DNA of 64,000 bases from CAVZCK01 sp963798805. Lineage in GTDB: Bacteria > Pseudomonadota > Alphaproteobacteria > Rhizobiales > Rhodomicrobiaceae. Positions 8,474 through 18,659 of the stretch are shown here, piece after piece. The notes beneath the pieces were generated by a model. The model had not been told where the DNA came from and searched no databases. It saw only the letters and a program-made list of their open reading frames with translations. The translations under genes were made by a program, and so were the position numbers. Numbering within the stretch: position 1 is the first letter of the stretch; each line of letters opens with the position of its first letter. The stretch lies in NCBI GenBank assembly GCA_963798805.1, contig CAWCVC010000005.1, positions 372,001 to 436,000 on the forward strand, read 5' to 3'.

Positions 8474-9313
8474 CGGTACCGGAAGATTAAGATTGCATGA
8501 CCACGTCCCCCATTCCCGGTCTTCATCTCAAGGGAAGTACTTAGAACGCGTCCTGCCCATCTTTGATATACGCTTTATAACTTGCGTAACAAAATAAATG
8601 TGTGGAGTTTAGGTCACATTTCCTAAAAATCATTGCAAGCGCGACAAGCTTGAATGCTCTCTTTGGGACGAATAGATGCATTTTTGACTCGATTACGTGC
8701 AGCGGCTTAAGACCTTCGATCGCAACAATATAGAAAAACTTTTAAGAGGGAGAAATTGCAATGATTATATACATGTCGCAAAGATTTAAACGATTGGTTT
8801 TCATTTAAGCAATAAAACGAAACTGCCTGCAGACGTGGTCAGCGCAATAAGGCGGCGCGGTTGTCAGGCCTCCCCCAATTGGGGGATTTTCGGCTCACGG
8901 AAAATTTGCGACGCAGGACCGCCGGATCGCCCATGGTGGCGGAGCGAAGAAGGCGAGGCGAGTGAGGGGACCGGTTCCCCATGGACAAAAAATTGCCTGC
9001 ACTCGGAGATAGATTGGCTTGCGTGACGAGGGCTGGCCGCCGACGCCGCGCGGAGCCTCGAGCCGGGAAACACCCGGCTGCCGGTCGGTGTTCATGCGCC
9101 AGCTTCGCTCTTCAGGCTCGATTCATCAATCGTGGAGCAATGATCGCCGACCGAGGCACTCCTTATTGAATTGACAAGCATTTTGGGCAACGGTGCCCGG
9201 GCGCTCCAAACAGCAGGACGCAGCAAAGCCGCCGGAGGCCGGCAAGGGTGTGGCGATCGCGCCGCCGGGGCAGAGCTGCAGGGATGCGCAACCCAAAACG
9301 AGACAAGAAAAAC
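8474..9313. other. AT-richer intergenic region
   Basis: Contains long AT-rich stretches (about 8530-8830) and probably the promoter of the outer-membrane gene. There is a perfect 16-bp palindrome, TCCCCCAATTGGGGGA, at 8871-8886. A 15-codon ORF with a good ribosome site starts at 8761, but nothing supports its being translated. The right part (9000-9300) may hold decayed N-terminal sequence of the AraC-type gene. Confidence 0.4.
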
Positions 9314-9624
9314 ATGCTCAATCGCAAGGGGTCGATCTCGGCCGCAAGGCTGAAGACCATCATCTCCGAGACCCTCAAATCCGGTGATGCCACGCTGCGG
9401 TCGGCGGCTGCACGTCTTGGAACCAGCCCCCGCTCCTTGCAGCGCCAATTGGAGCTGCAGGAGATCACCTATTCCGATGTCGTCGACGAGGTTCGCTATG
9501 AGATCGCGCGAACGCTGCTGGTGAACACCGATCTGGGCATCGCCGGGGTCGGCGCGACGCTTGGCTATCGCGATCCCAGCAGCTTCAGCCGTGCCTTCAT
9601 GCGCTGGTCCGGCACCTGTCCTAG

Positions 9625-11273
9625 CCGTTCTTATGCGTCCGAGCAGGCTATCTTCTTTCCGTTCTTGCTGGGCGAGGTGATCCGTCCTGTGCGGACACGT
9701 CCGGCAGACTGATCGGCTCGAGTACGCTGTCGACGCGCTGAAGGTGGATGGTCCGGGCTCCTGGGGCGGTCATGCCCCACCATTCATGGCCCGGACGATT
9801 GCAGCCGGAAGGCAACGAGGCTGAACAGCTCGGCCTCCGGGCAGCACGAGGCGAGTGCCACACGGATGCGGCTCGCGGTCTCGACGAAACGTCCGGCGAT
9901 TTTCAGCAGGCGCAGGCGAATGCTGGCGAACTCGCTTTGCCGCAAAGGATGCCAGGACGGCACGCAATCGCGCACATCGAGCATCAGCCAATAGGCGGCG
10001 GTGTGCAGAATGAGCCGCATCTGATTAGCAAGCGGCGATCGGCAGCTGGTGCGATCGGATGCGAGTTGCGCTTTATGTTGCTTGATCAGATTCTCTGCCT
10101 GTCCCCTCTCGCAGTAGAGGGTCGCATAGATGTGCTCGGCGTTGCCTTTCGCCAGCGAGGTGACGGCATAGCGGATGTCGAGCCCGCGGCGGAGCATGTC
10201 GTCCTCATGACTGGCGCTCGCCTCGATACGTGCCACAACACGGCGCTCCCTGGCCCAGGATTTTGCCGCATAGCGCGTTTCGGCGAAGCCGCGCAGAACG
10301 GCAAGTTGCTCCTCGGCGCGGCGCGTCCGGATATCATCGGCCTCCGGTTCGACCAAGCGGTCGAGCACGGTATTGCCAGCAAAGCCGAAGACATAGTCGA
10401 TGCCATTGGCCTCACACCAGCTCATAACTTCTTCTCGGCCGTAGTGACTATCGCCACGAATGGTGATGCGCGTATCGGACCAATGCCGGCGAATGCGATT
10501 GATCAGACGGCGCAGTAATCCACGGACTTCCTTGCCTGAGGGCGTCTTGCCCGGACGCAGGATCATGGTGACCGGGCGGCCCGTCGCTGTCTCATAGATG
10601 TGGATCGGCAGAAAGCAGCGCTCGTCGTAATGGGCGTTCCATTCCGACAGTTTCTGATGGCCGTGCACCACGTCGAGCGTGTCATCGATGTCCAGCACCA
10701 CCGATGCCGGCGGCATCTTGTAGCTCCGGCACCAGATGTCGACGAGCGCATAGGTCAGGCGGATGATCTCCTTCAGCGTCGGCGCGTTCTCCCAGCGCGA
10801 GATGGTCGGCTGCGAGCATAGATCATTGCCCGTGTCGGGCAGCCGCCCGCAGGCAAGCTTGAAGGCGGCATCGCAGCGCAGCCAGTCGAAGTCATTGCCA
10901 TCCGCGTAGCCGCAGGCGATCGCCAACATGCGCCCTTTCAGTATGTCCTCAACTGTGTGCGTAATATGCGCCCGATCGCGCCGGTCGGCGATCAAAGCAG
11001 CGAGAGTTTGGGAGAGAGCCCGCCGACGCTCGGCAAGCGCGAGCAGCATGACGCCGCTGTCGGAGGAGAGACGACCGCCATCGAAGGCAGCTGTGACTTT
11101 CTTGCGCGACACGGCTGGATAGGGAACGGTGAGCGGGTTATCGTCGGTCATGGCGGGTGTGGCTCTGCGCTGCGGCGCGCATAGGATGGCTTCGACACCC
11201 ATTTCCTACGCAAGTTCAATGCCTTGCGCCACATTCGCCAGCGCAATTTCTAACTGCGGCTGAATAAGATCGG
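9625..11273 (-). mobile_element. IS1380-family element type A, copy 1
   Basis: 1649 bp, beginning CCGTTCTTATGCGTCCGAGC and ending in the inverted AATAAGATCGG, with CTAG duplicated at 9621-9624 and 11274-11277. Four near-identical copies lie in the window, all in the same orientation. Confidence 0.92.
9784..11202 (-). CDS. IS1380-family transposase (type A, copy 1)
   Basis: The 472-aa frame is intact. It shows the DDE_Tnp_1 pattern of IS1380: FDGGRLSSDSGVMLLALAER, VVLDIDDTLDVVHGHQKLSE with catalytic Asp, ITIRGDSHYGREEVMSWCEA with the second Asp, and YCERGQAENLIKQHKAQLA with the Glu. The natural start may be the ATG 17 codons in (MTDDNPLTVPY, 11151). Confidence 0.93.
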   Translation of the reverse strand: MGVEAILCAPQRRATPAMTDDNPLTVPYPAVSRKKVTAAFDGGRLSSDSGVMLLALAERRRALSQTLAALIADRRDRAHITHTVEDILKGRMLAIACGYADGNDFDWLRCDAAFKLACGRLPDTGNDLCSQPTISRWENAPTLKEIIRLTYALVDIWCRSYKMPPASVVLDIDDTLDVVHGHQKLSEWNAHYDERCFLPIHIYETATGRPVTMILRPGKTPSGKEVRGLLRRLINRIRRHWSDTRITIRGDSHYGREEVMSWCEANGIDYVFGFAGNTVLDRLVEPEADDIRTRRAEEQLAVLRGFAETRYAAKSWARERRVVARIEASASHEDDMLRRGLDIRYAVTSLAKGNAEHIYATLYCERGQAENLIKQHKAQLASDRTSCRSPLANQMRLILHTAAYWLMLDVRDCVPSWHPLRQSEFASIRLRLLKIAGRFVETASRIRVALASCCPEAELFSLVAFRLQSSGP

Positions 11274-11608
11274 CTAGAGACTATCGAGGCTCGCATGCGG
11301 CTCGGGGCGGATCCTGGCTCGAGCGCGGCGACGATCTCGACCACGCCGTCGGACATGACGGTGTCATCCAGTTGTCGGCGCGGTCGCCGCGCTCGTGACC
11401 CGCTGGGCATGACCCTCTTCCCGCCCGCCGCGAGGAAGGCGGCGCTGGCTGCCTAGCCATGCCGCATGCCGATGCCGGCGGACGGCGGCAGCAACTCTTC
11501 TGAACATCTGTGGCGTCCATCTCGCCGCAGCATCATCAGGCTGATGGCGCCTACCTCCAGCGTCCTGCGCCAAGCGCAGCCGGTGAGCGGCATCCTCGTT
11601 GCCCGCCT

Positions 11609-11664
11609 GGCGTGAAATGGCCAGAAATCCAAAAAAATGTTTGCCAGATTGAGCCGATCGTAGC
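11609..11664. repeat. Dispersed repeat of about 60 bp (copy 2)
   Basis: Matches the block at 3723-3781, sharing GGCGTGAAATGGCCAGA, TGCCAGATT and GTAGCG with a more diverged centre. Possible IS21-type end remnant. Confidence 0.4.
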
Positions 11665-11848
11665 GGCTCGCTAGGCTCTCTCTCATCCCATCAAACCGGA
11701 ACGGTCATGGACGACCTATTCGGGGGAATTAGTTGACGGATAAGTTTGGCGCTAGACAGCTTCGAAAATTGACGTGCTGCCAATCCAGCAGCTCATGAAG
11801 CCAAGTGGTCGGGCCCCGCCCATTAGAGCCCATTCCAGGAAGGTGCAG

Positions 11849-12266
11849 ATGTCACGGTCTCAAATCTTCGCAGGATTTCCGAGTTCCGCGGCGGCCTTTG
11901 CTCTGCTGGCGAGTATCAGCGGCGCCGCAATGGCGCAATCTGATTCGCCGAGGACCGCCTATTTCGGCCTGGACCTCGGTCCGGACCTGCAACCGATTCC
12001 AAATATGCGCCCAAGCCTTCACGAAATAAGGGCGCCCAGTATTCCGTCCAGCTCAGGCGTGTTACCGGTCAACTATGGGCGCACCTGGCCAACGCGCGCA
12101 GCGGCGATCAATTCGGCTCTCCCTCTCAATACGAGGTGACACCAGACCGCCCGATTCGCACCCTGCTGGATGGGCGAGATTTTACTGTGACGGTCCATTC
12201 TATAAGGATGGCAGCGCGTACGTGGCTGTTAGAAGTAACGCATTCGAATTGCCAGTTGAGAAGTGA
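11849..12266 (+). pseudogene. Small secreted protein gene, probably frameshifted
   Basis: ATG at 11849 follows a purine-rich ribosome site (GGAAGGTG). It encodes a clear signal peptide (AAAFALLASISGAAMAQ) and then TAYFGLDLGPDLQPIP. Protein-like sequence then continues in a second frame (KGAQYSVQLRRVTGQLWAHL) and ends in a third with FYCDGPFYKDGSAYVAVRSN to a stop at 12264. The three segments suggest two frameshifts in one exported protein of about 135 aa. I do not recognise the family. Confidence 0.4.
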
Positions 12267-12370
12267 GGGCGGCGACATAAATCCCGTCGCCCGCAAGCGG
12301 CGCTCCGGTTCCCCACCCCTCCCTATCTCCCGAAACTGGGGCGCCGCCGGTTTCTTTGGCTCAAATTGGA

Positions 12371-12412
12371 CCAGTGGTTCGAATCTAACGCTTCGAACCA
12401 CTGGCCTTTTTT
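12371..12412 (+). terminator. Rho-independent terminator
   Basis: A perfect 13-bp stem (CCAGTGGTTCGAA / TTCGAACCACTGG) with an 8-nt loop, followed by CCTTTTTT. It lies downstream of the broken secreted-protein gene. Confidence 0.75.
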
Positions 12413-12418
12413 GCCGAT

Positions 12419-12499
12419 GGATCAAATTTTCATGACATTTGAAGTCCTTACCTCAATCCCGCCACGCGGCGCGAGGGACTTAAATGTCACGTTTGATCC
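12419..12499. repeat. Imperfect inverted repeat, about 80 bp
   Basis: Left arm GGATCAAATTTTCATGACAT continuing TTGAAGTCC, right arm GGACTTAAATGTCACGTTTG then ATCC. The arms match except for a 5-nt gap and single changes, around a GC-rich centre. It looks like a small palindromic element next to the DUF302 pseudogene. Confidence 0.5.
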
Positions 12500-12590
12500 A
12501 CTAGCCGAGGGGCAAGTTCGCACCAGCGCCGCGCTCCCCACCGTCAGATTCGAGTTTGACAAAGCTCTGCGAAATATTGCGATTGCTGGC

Positions 12591-12999
12591 TTAAATGGCC
12601 TCAATAACGGACTTGAGCCTCGCCCTCGCGGCTCTGGCAATTTCTTCCAGTTCTGGATTGCCGATTGCTTGTATGGAGGCAACCGGATCAACGGCGGATA
12701 CTTCCACCGTGTCATCCGCACGTTGCTGCACGACTACGTTGTAGGGCAACATGGCGCCAATCTTGTCTTCAAGTTGGAGCGCACGATGTGCAAGAGGTGC
12801 ATTAAACGCACCAAGGATGCAGTATTTGTGAAAGTCGACCCCCAGCGTCTCCCTAAGGATCTCACGAACATCAATATAAGCCAGGACTTCGGAAGCCTTC
12901 CTTTTTCAGGGCGGTAATCACACGCTCCATCGCTTCCCCGAATGGTGCGCGTAGCAGACGCGAGAAATGAAAGGTTGCCTGTCTCGCGCCCTCGGCCAT
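12591..12999 (-). pseudogene. DUF302 protein gene with a single-base frameshift
   Basis: ATG at 12999 follows a GAGGAA ribosome site. The first part reads FSRLLRAPFGEAMERVITAL and KKEGF. After one extra C near 12904 the frame continues VLAYIDVREILRETLGVDFH, CILGAFNAPLAHRALQLED, MLPYNVVVQQ and VEVSAVDPVASIQAIGNPEL, ending at TAA 12591. These are the classic DUF302 features (GFGVL-x-x-IDV, ILGACNPxLAHRAL, LPCNVVV). DUF302 proteins are small cytoplasmic proteins of unknown role. Without the shift it would be 135 aa. A sequencing error cannot be excluded. Confidence 0.75.
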
Positions 13000-13495
13000 G
13001 CTATATTCCTCTTCGGGAACGCATTCTATATCCGAAATGTCACTCGTCGTGCGCTCTCAAATCAAGCGACCGCGAGAAATCAGTTGTCTAGGCACTATAA
13101 TATGAGAAGCATCGGCTGTCATGGCAACAAGACGTGATGTTATTGTCGTTATTTTATCATTGACCAATGATTGCATTCAAGATATACGATCGAAGGATCG
13201 ATTGACAGTGGATCTACTGTCCGCTGGCATCTTGCGTTGTTCGCGATAAGATCAAAGCAATGACGCATATGCTCGACTCCCTCCCGCGCAAATATATGTC
13301 CTGACCTTCGCCCAGCATTTCAGCACTGTCCGTCGACAAGGACCATGCTTGGTTGAGAATCTGTTCGGCCGCAGATTTTTCGCTCCAGCCGAGAGGCCGC
13401 CAGGATCAAGATAACTCCTGATTACGCACGTTCCGTCAGAGTCGCTTGTTCCTGCCGGCTTGCTCTGCGCTCCGGCAAGATCGCCATTGGCCCTG
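13000..13495. other. Region without a supported gene
   Basis: Partly AT-rich around 13080-13230, with no reading frame of convincing composition. It separates the DUF302 gene from the kinase remnant. Confidence 0.4.
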
Positions 13496-14012
13496 TTACC
13501 TCTGAAGCGGAAGGATGATATGACAAACGATGCCACTCCTCTCGTAATGAACAGTAGCCCGTCCCCCCGCACCTTCTAAACGCATGCCTGAGCAATGTTC
13601 GTTCCGAAGCCCTTGCTGGCAGGCTCTAAAACCGATGGACCTTCTCGCTCGGTCCATGTCAGCTCCAGCATCGAGCGTTGCGCTCTCTTGCTCTTCTGCC
13701 ACTCAATCAGCACCTTGCCGGTCTCATTCGCCAACGCTCCGTATTTTCGAGCATTCGTGCCAAGCTCGTGCAGGACCAAACCGAGATCGAAAGCGGCGTC
13801 TTCTGTCAGAATGGCGTCGAGGCCGCTGCAAATAATGCGATCTTCAACCTCTCCGAGAGCACTTGATCGCGAATTACTGCGCCAAGGTCAGCACCGCCTT
13901 CGATGCATCTGCTGAAGAGTTCTTGCGAACCCGCAAGGGCCCTCAGGCGGCCCGAAAACACGGCTCTGAACACATCGGCGTTTTTGGCATGTTTCACGGT
14001 TTGGTGGGCTAG
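13496..14012 (-). pseudogene. C-terminal part of an HWE-type histidine kinase
   Basis: Reading leftward from the IS1182 edge: LAHQTVKHAKNADVFRAVFS and GRLRALAGSQELF, then after a shift VEDRIICSGLDAILTEDAAF, LGLVLHELGTNARKYGALAN (N-box) and GPSVLEPASKGFGTN (G-box), then after a second shift RLEGAGGRATVHYERSG and a stop. This is the HWE/HisKA_2 layout common in Rhizobiales light- or stress-sensing kinases. The upstream part is at 20344-20600. The frameshifts make it a pseudogene independently of the IS insertions. Confidence 0.75.
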
Positions 14013-15341
14013 CAGCCTGTCGGGCTTAACGGCGGCGTCTGTTGCGAGGTAGGGTATCGCGATTGATTCTCCATTGCCTTGGGAGCCGGCGCTGATGAGC
14101 AACTTCCGCCTGATTGATCGCCAGACCGGTTTTCTGTTGCCGCCCTCGGTGGACGACTGGCTTCCGGAGAAGCACCTGGCTCGTTTTATTGTCGAGTTGA
14201 TCGACAGCCTGGACGTCTCGGCCATGAGCGGCGTTTATCGTGGCTCGGGTTCGGCGAGTTACCACCCGCGGCTTTTGCTGGGTATTCTGGTTTACGGCTA
14301 CGCCACGGGTGTGTTTTCCAGCCGCAAGCTGGAGCGGGCGACCTATGACTCGGTGGCGTTCCGCTTCATCGCTGCCAACGATCACCCTGATCATGACACC
14401 ATCGCCACCTTTCGCCGGCGTTTTCTGAAGCAGATCGAGGGGCTGTTCGTGCAGATTCTGCTGCTGGCGCGCGAGATGGGCCTACTGAGGATGGGGACGG
14501 TGGCGCTTGACGGCACGAAAATCCATGCCAACGCCAGCAAGCACAGCGCGCTTTCCTACGAGCATGCTGGCAGGATCGAGGCGCAATTGAAGGCCGAAGT
14601 GGCCGAGTTGCTGGCCAAGGCCGAGGCGGCGGATCAGTCGGCCATTCCCGACGGCTTGTCGATCCCCGATGAACTTGCCCGGTGCGAGGAGCGGCTGCAA
14701 AAGCTCAGCGGGGCCCGTGCCAAGATCGAGGCGCGCGCCAAGGAGCGTTTCGAGCGGGAGCAGGCCGAACATCAGGCCAAGCTTGCAGCGCGCGAGGCCA
14801 AAGTGAAGGCCACGGGCAAAAAGCCCGGCGGCAAGCCGCTCAAGCCGCCGGCGGAAGGGCCGCGACCAACCGATCAAATCAATCTGACGGATGAAGAGTC
14901 CCGCATCATGCCGATTTCCGGCGGCGGTTTCGAGCAATGCTACAATGCTCAGGCCGTGGTCGCCGAAGGCAGTCTGCTGGTCGTCGCCACCGACGTGGTT
15001 CAGGCGCCCAATGACAAGCAGCAGCTTGAGCCGATGCTGGCGAAAATCAACGCCTTGCCCGAAAATCTGGGCAGGCCGACATCATGCTCGGCGACAACGG
15101 CTATTTCAGCGCGGCCAATGTGAAGGCCTGTGTGGCGGCGGGGCTGGAGCCGCTGCTCGCTTTGGCCCGGGATGCCCATCATCGATCCCTCGGTGAGCGC
15201 TTCGCCGATGCACCACCCGCGCCAGAAAATCCAACGTGGACTTGCCCCGGTTTCGTAGAGAGTTGAGGGCTTGGCATCAGCGTATTCGGTTTGACGGCAT
15301 TTTGTCCTCCTTTTCGGTCGCATCTTTTTGTTCGGCCTGGA

Positions 15342-16361
15342 TCATCTTTTCATCCCGGCCTGCAGATTCTGACGGCTGTCGGGAGAAGCGGCGGTCACGG
15401 ATGGCCGGCAGGCCGACGATGCGGCTTGGCCCGGCGTTTCCAGGCCGTCCTTGACGGACGCGAGCACGACGGCAGGCTCGTGTGCGCCGGGATCGAGAGC
15501 TCTTGTCTCGAACGCCGCCGGCGAGAGATAGCCGAGCGAGGAATGGCGCCGGCGCGGATTGTAAAAGCCTTCGATGAACTCGAAGATGGCGATGCGCGCC
15601 TCGGCGTGGGTCTTGAACCGCCGCCGGTCGAGCAACTCACATTCGAGGGTGGCGAAGAAGCTTTCCGCCATCGCATTGTCATAGGCATCGCCGACTGAGC
15701 CCATCGATGGACGGACGCCCGCTTCCCGGCAGCGCTTGCCGAAAGCAAGAGACGTGTACTGAGAGCCTTGATCGGAGTGGTGGATCACGCCGATCGGACG
15801 CCGCCGCCATAGCGCCATATCGAGCGCATCCAACACGATCTTGGCGTGCAAGCTGGCTGCCATCGGAGCGAACGTTTATCGTGAGCGACAAGCGCTCACT
15901 TGGCCGACGATCCGTCGGCTGAAGGCATCGAGAACGACGGCGAGATAGAGGAACCCCGACCAGGTCGGACAATATGTAATATCGGCCACCCACAATACAT
16001 TAGGCCGGTCTGCCGTGAAGTTGCGGTCAACCAGATCGGGCGCCTGACGGCCGCCGCCCTTCACAGTCGTCGTCACGAAGCGACGACGGCTGACGCCGGC
16101 GAGCGCCGCTGCGCGCATCAAGCGGGCCACGCGCTTGCGGCCAACGCATATCCCCTGTTCGGCGAGTTCGGCCTGAATGCGCGGGACGCCATACGTGCCC
16201 TGCGAGCCAGCATGCGCCGTGCGGATCCTGGCGGTCAGAGCCGCATTGGCCTGGCGACGCCTAGATGGCGGACGCTTGGTCGAAGCGTAAAAGCCGCTGG
16301 CGGAGACACCCAGCAGACGGCTCATGGCAGTGATCGGATAAACGGCCCGGTTCGCGCTCAT
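15342..16361 (-). pseudogene. IS3-family OrfB, copy 2, with the same in-frame stop
   Basis: Identical in layout to the orfB at 1189-2208: HTH_21, DITYCPTWSGF, HHSDQGSQYTS and the Glu region. The TAA within the 39-nt hairpin segment is at the same place (hairpin 15881-15899). One residue near the start differs (RRQANAAL against RRQADAAL). Confidence 0.85.
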
Positions 16362-16441
16362 GAATTGGAACCCTTCGGTGGGATCACATCGGTCTCCCGA
16401 GCAAACCAGGCCGCGGCTTTTGAGAGGATTTCGCGCTCCAG

Positions 16442-18090
16442 CCGTTCTTATGCGTCCGAGCAGGCTATCTTCTTTCCGTTCTTGCTGGGCGAGGTGATCC
16501 GTCCTGTGCGGACACGTCCGGCAGGCTGATCGGCTCGAGTACGCTGTCGACGCGCTGAAGGTGGATGGTCCGGGCTCCTGGGGCGGTCATGCCCCACCAT
16601 TCATGGCCCGGACGATTGCAGCCGGAAGGCAACGAGGCTGAACAGCTCGGCCTCCGGGCAGCACGAGGCGAGTGCCACACGGATGCGGCTCGCGGTCTCG
16701 ACGAAACGTCCGGCGATTTTCAGCAGGCGCAGGCGAATGCTGGCGAACTCGCTTTGCCGCAAAGGATGCCAGGACGGCACGCAATCGCGCACATCGAGCA
16801 TCAGCCAATAGGCGGCGGTGTGCAGAATGAGCCGCATCTGATTAGCAAGCGGCGATCGGCAGCTGGTGCGATCGGATGCGAGTTGCGCTTTATGTTGCTT
16901 GATCAGATTCTCTGCCTGTCCCCTCTCGCAGTAGAGGGTCGCATAGATGTGCTCGGCGTTGCCTTTCGCCAGCGAGGTGACGGCATAGCGGATGTCGAGC
17001 CCGCGGCGGAGCATGTCGTCCTCATGACTGGCGCTCGCCTCGATACGTGCCACAACACGGCGCTCCCTGGCCCAGGATTTTGCCGCATAGCGCGTTTCGG
17101 CGAAGCCGCGCAGAACGGCAAGTTGCTCCTCGGCGCGGCGCGTCCGGATATCATCGGCCTCCGGTTCGACCAAGCGGTCGAGCACGGTATTGCCAGCAAA
17201 GCCGAAGACATAGTCGATGCCATTGGCCTCACACCAGCTCATAACTTCTTCTCGGCCGTAGTGACTATCGCCACGAATGGTGATGCGCGTATCGGACCAA
17301 TGCCGGCGAATGCGATTGATCAGACGGCGCAGTAATCCACGGACTTCCTTGCCTGAGGGCGTCTTGCCCGGACGCAGGATCATGGTGACCGGGCGGCCCG
17401 TCGCTGTCTCATAGATGTGGATCGGCAGAAAGCAGCGCTCGTCGTAATGGGCGTTCCATTCCGACAGTTTCTGATGGCCGTGCACCACGTCGAGCGTGTC
17501 ATCGATGTCCAGCACCACCGATGCCGGCGGCATCTTGTAGCTCCGGCACCAGATGTCGACGAGCGCATAGGTCAGGCGGATGATCTCCTTCAGCGTCGGC
17601 GCGTTCTCCCAGCGCGAGATGGTCGGCTGCGAGCATAGATCATTGCCCGTGTCGGGCAGCCGCCCGCAGGCAAGCTTGAAGGCGGCATCGCAGCGCAGCC
17701 AGTCGAAGTCATTGCCATCCGCGTAGCCGCAGGCGATCGCCAACATGCGCCCTTTCAGTATGTCCTCAACTGTGTGCGTAATATGCGCCCGATCGCGCCG
17801 GTCGGCGATCAAAGCAGCGAGAGTTTGGGAGAGAGCCCGCCGACGCTCGGCAAGCGCGAGCAGCATGACGCCGCTGTCGGAGGAGAGACGACCGCCATCG
17901 AAGGCAGCTGTGACTTTCTTGCGCGACACGGCTGGATAGGGAACGGTGAGCGGGTTATCGTCGGTCATGGCGGGTGTGGCTCTGCGCTGCGGCGCGCATA
18001 GGATGGCTTCGACACCCATTTCCTACGCAAGTTCAATGCCTTGCGCCACATTCGCCAGCGCAATTTCTAACTGCGGCTGAATAAGATCGG
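16442..18090 (-). mobile_element. IS1380-family element type A, copy 2
   Basis: 1649 bp, essentially identical to copy 1, flanked by CCAG duplications. It is the innermost of three nested elements. Confidence 0.92.
16601..18019 (-). CDS. IS1380-family transposase (type A, copy 2)
   Basis: The 472-aa product is identical to that of copy 1 at 9784-11202, with all DDE motifs intact (LDIDDTLDVVHGHQ, RGDSHYGREE, ERGQAENLIKQHK). Confidence 0.93.
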   Translation of the reverse strand: MGVEAILCAPQRRATPAMTDDNPLTVPYPAVSRKKVTAAFDGGRLSSDSGVMLLALAERRRALSQTLAALIADRRDRAHITHTVEDILKGRMLAIACGYADGNDFDWLRCDAAFKLACGRLPDTGNDLCSQPTISRWENAPTLKEIIRLTYALVDIWCRSYKMPPASVVLDIDDTLDVVHGHQKLSEWNAHYDERCFLPIHIYETATGRPVTMILRPGKTPSGKEVRGLLRRLINRIRRHWSDTRITIRGDSHYGREEVMSWCEANGIDYVFGFAGNTVLDRLVEPEADDIRTRRAEEQLAVLRGFAETRYAAKSWARERRVVARIEASASHEDDMLRRGLDIRYAVTSLAKGNAEHIYATLYCERGQAENLIKQHKAQLASDRTSCRSPLANQMRLILHTAAYWLMLDVRDCVPSWHPLRQSEFASIRLRLLKIAGRFVETASRIRVALASCCPEAELFSLVAFRLQSSGP

Positions 18091-18659
18091 CCAGCTTGAG
18101 CTGCTTGTTCTCCCGGCGCAGCCGGTTCAACTCCTCGCGCTCGGCCGTCGTCAGGCCATCCTCGCGCCGACCTTCGTCGCGGTCAGCCTGCGCAACCCAA
18201 TTGCGGATCGCCTGAGCCGATGGGTCAAATTCCTTGGCAAGCTCATTCGGCGTTCGTCCGGATCGGACCAGCTCGATCATTCGTTGCCGGAATTCCGGCG
18301 GGTAAGGCGGCTGTGTCTTTGGCATCGTGAACTCCTGAAACGCAAATGTTCGGATGTCCACGAAACCGGGGCAACTTCAACGCCCGTCGAGGCCATGGCC
18401 TACCGTCTGCGGACGCCCGAAGGCAAAAAGCTCTATGCCCTGCGCAAACACACACCCGAGCCGGTGTTCGGCATCATCAAATCGGTGCTCGGATTCCGCC
18501 AATTCCTGCTGCGCGGGCTCGACAATGTCAAAGGCGAGTGGACGCTTGTCACCATGGCATGGAACGTGAAACGGATGTTTGCCCTGAAAGCTGCTTGATG
18601 CGCAGCGTCATTGCCGTCGGACTGATGAAAAGACAAACGTCAGTCCGACAGACTGCTAG

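Larger units (their letters stand above)
9314..11398 (+). pseudogene. AraC-family regulator, C-terminal half, split by IS1380
   Basis: The left part encodes the AraC double HTH: LRSAAARLGTSPRSLQRQLE, then a linker, then GIAGVGATLGYRDPSSFSRA and FMRWSGTCP. After the IS1380 at 9625-11273 and its CTAG duplication the frame continues as RDYRGSHAAR to a TGA at 11396. Removing the IS joins GTCP to RDYR, a normal family ending. The N-terminal sensing domain is not recognisable, so the gene was probably already truncated. Confidence 0.75.
16358..18325 (-). pseudogene. IS3-family OrfA, copy 2, split by IS1380
   Basis: ATG at 18325; reads through PPEFRQRMIELVRSGRTPNE to KQLKL and is then cut by the IS1380. 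The rest (EREILSKAAAWFARETDVIP) lies at 16441-16358. CCAG borders the insert on both sides (16438-16441 and 18091-18094). Confidence 0.85.
15237..18379 (-). mobile_element. IS3-family element, copy 2, disrupted by IS1380
   Basis: Same terminal repeats as the copy at 824-2313, here inverted, with ACG at both borders (15234-15236 and 18380-18382). It is nearly identical in sequence to copy 1, including the hairpin insertion. The type A IS1380 copy 2 (16442-18090) lies in its orfA. Confidence 0.88.
14095..18598 (+). pseudogene. IS1182-family transposase, frameshifted and interrupted
   Basis: N-terminal DUF772-type domain (LLPPSVDDWLPEKHLARFIV, SYHPRLLLGILVYGYATGVF), catalytic region TVALDGTKIHANASKHSALS, a long charged coiled-coil insertion, then QCYNAQAVVAEGSLLVVATD. 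A missing base near 15074 shifts the frame before ADIMLGDNGYFSAANVKAC. The IS3 then splits PENPT from PVEAMAYRLRTPEGKKLYAL; the C-terminus has the family FGIIKSVLGFRQFLLRGLDN and ends at 18598. Confidence 0.88.
14013..18655 (+). mobile_element. IS1182-family element carrying nested IS3 and IS1380
   Basis: Ends CAGCCTGTCGGGCTTAA (left) and the inverted CAGTCTGTCGGACTGA (right), with CTAG at 14009-14012 and 18656-18659. Without the nested IS3 (15237-18379) it is about 1.5 kb. The right CTAG is shared with the left border of the neighbouring type B IS1380. Confidence 0.85.

Noticed and set aside
9748..10518. A 256-codon plus-strand ORF repeated in all four type A IS1380 copies
   Set aside because: It recurs only because the IS recurs; it lies antisense to the transposase and has no protein-like motifs.
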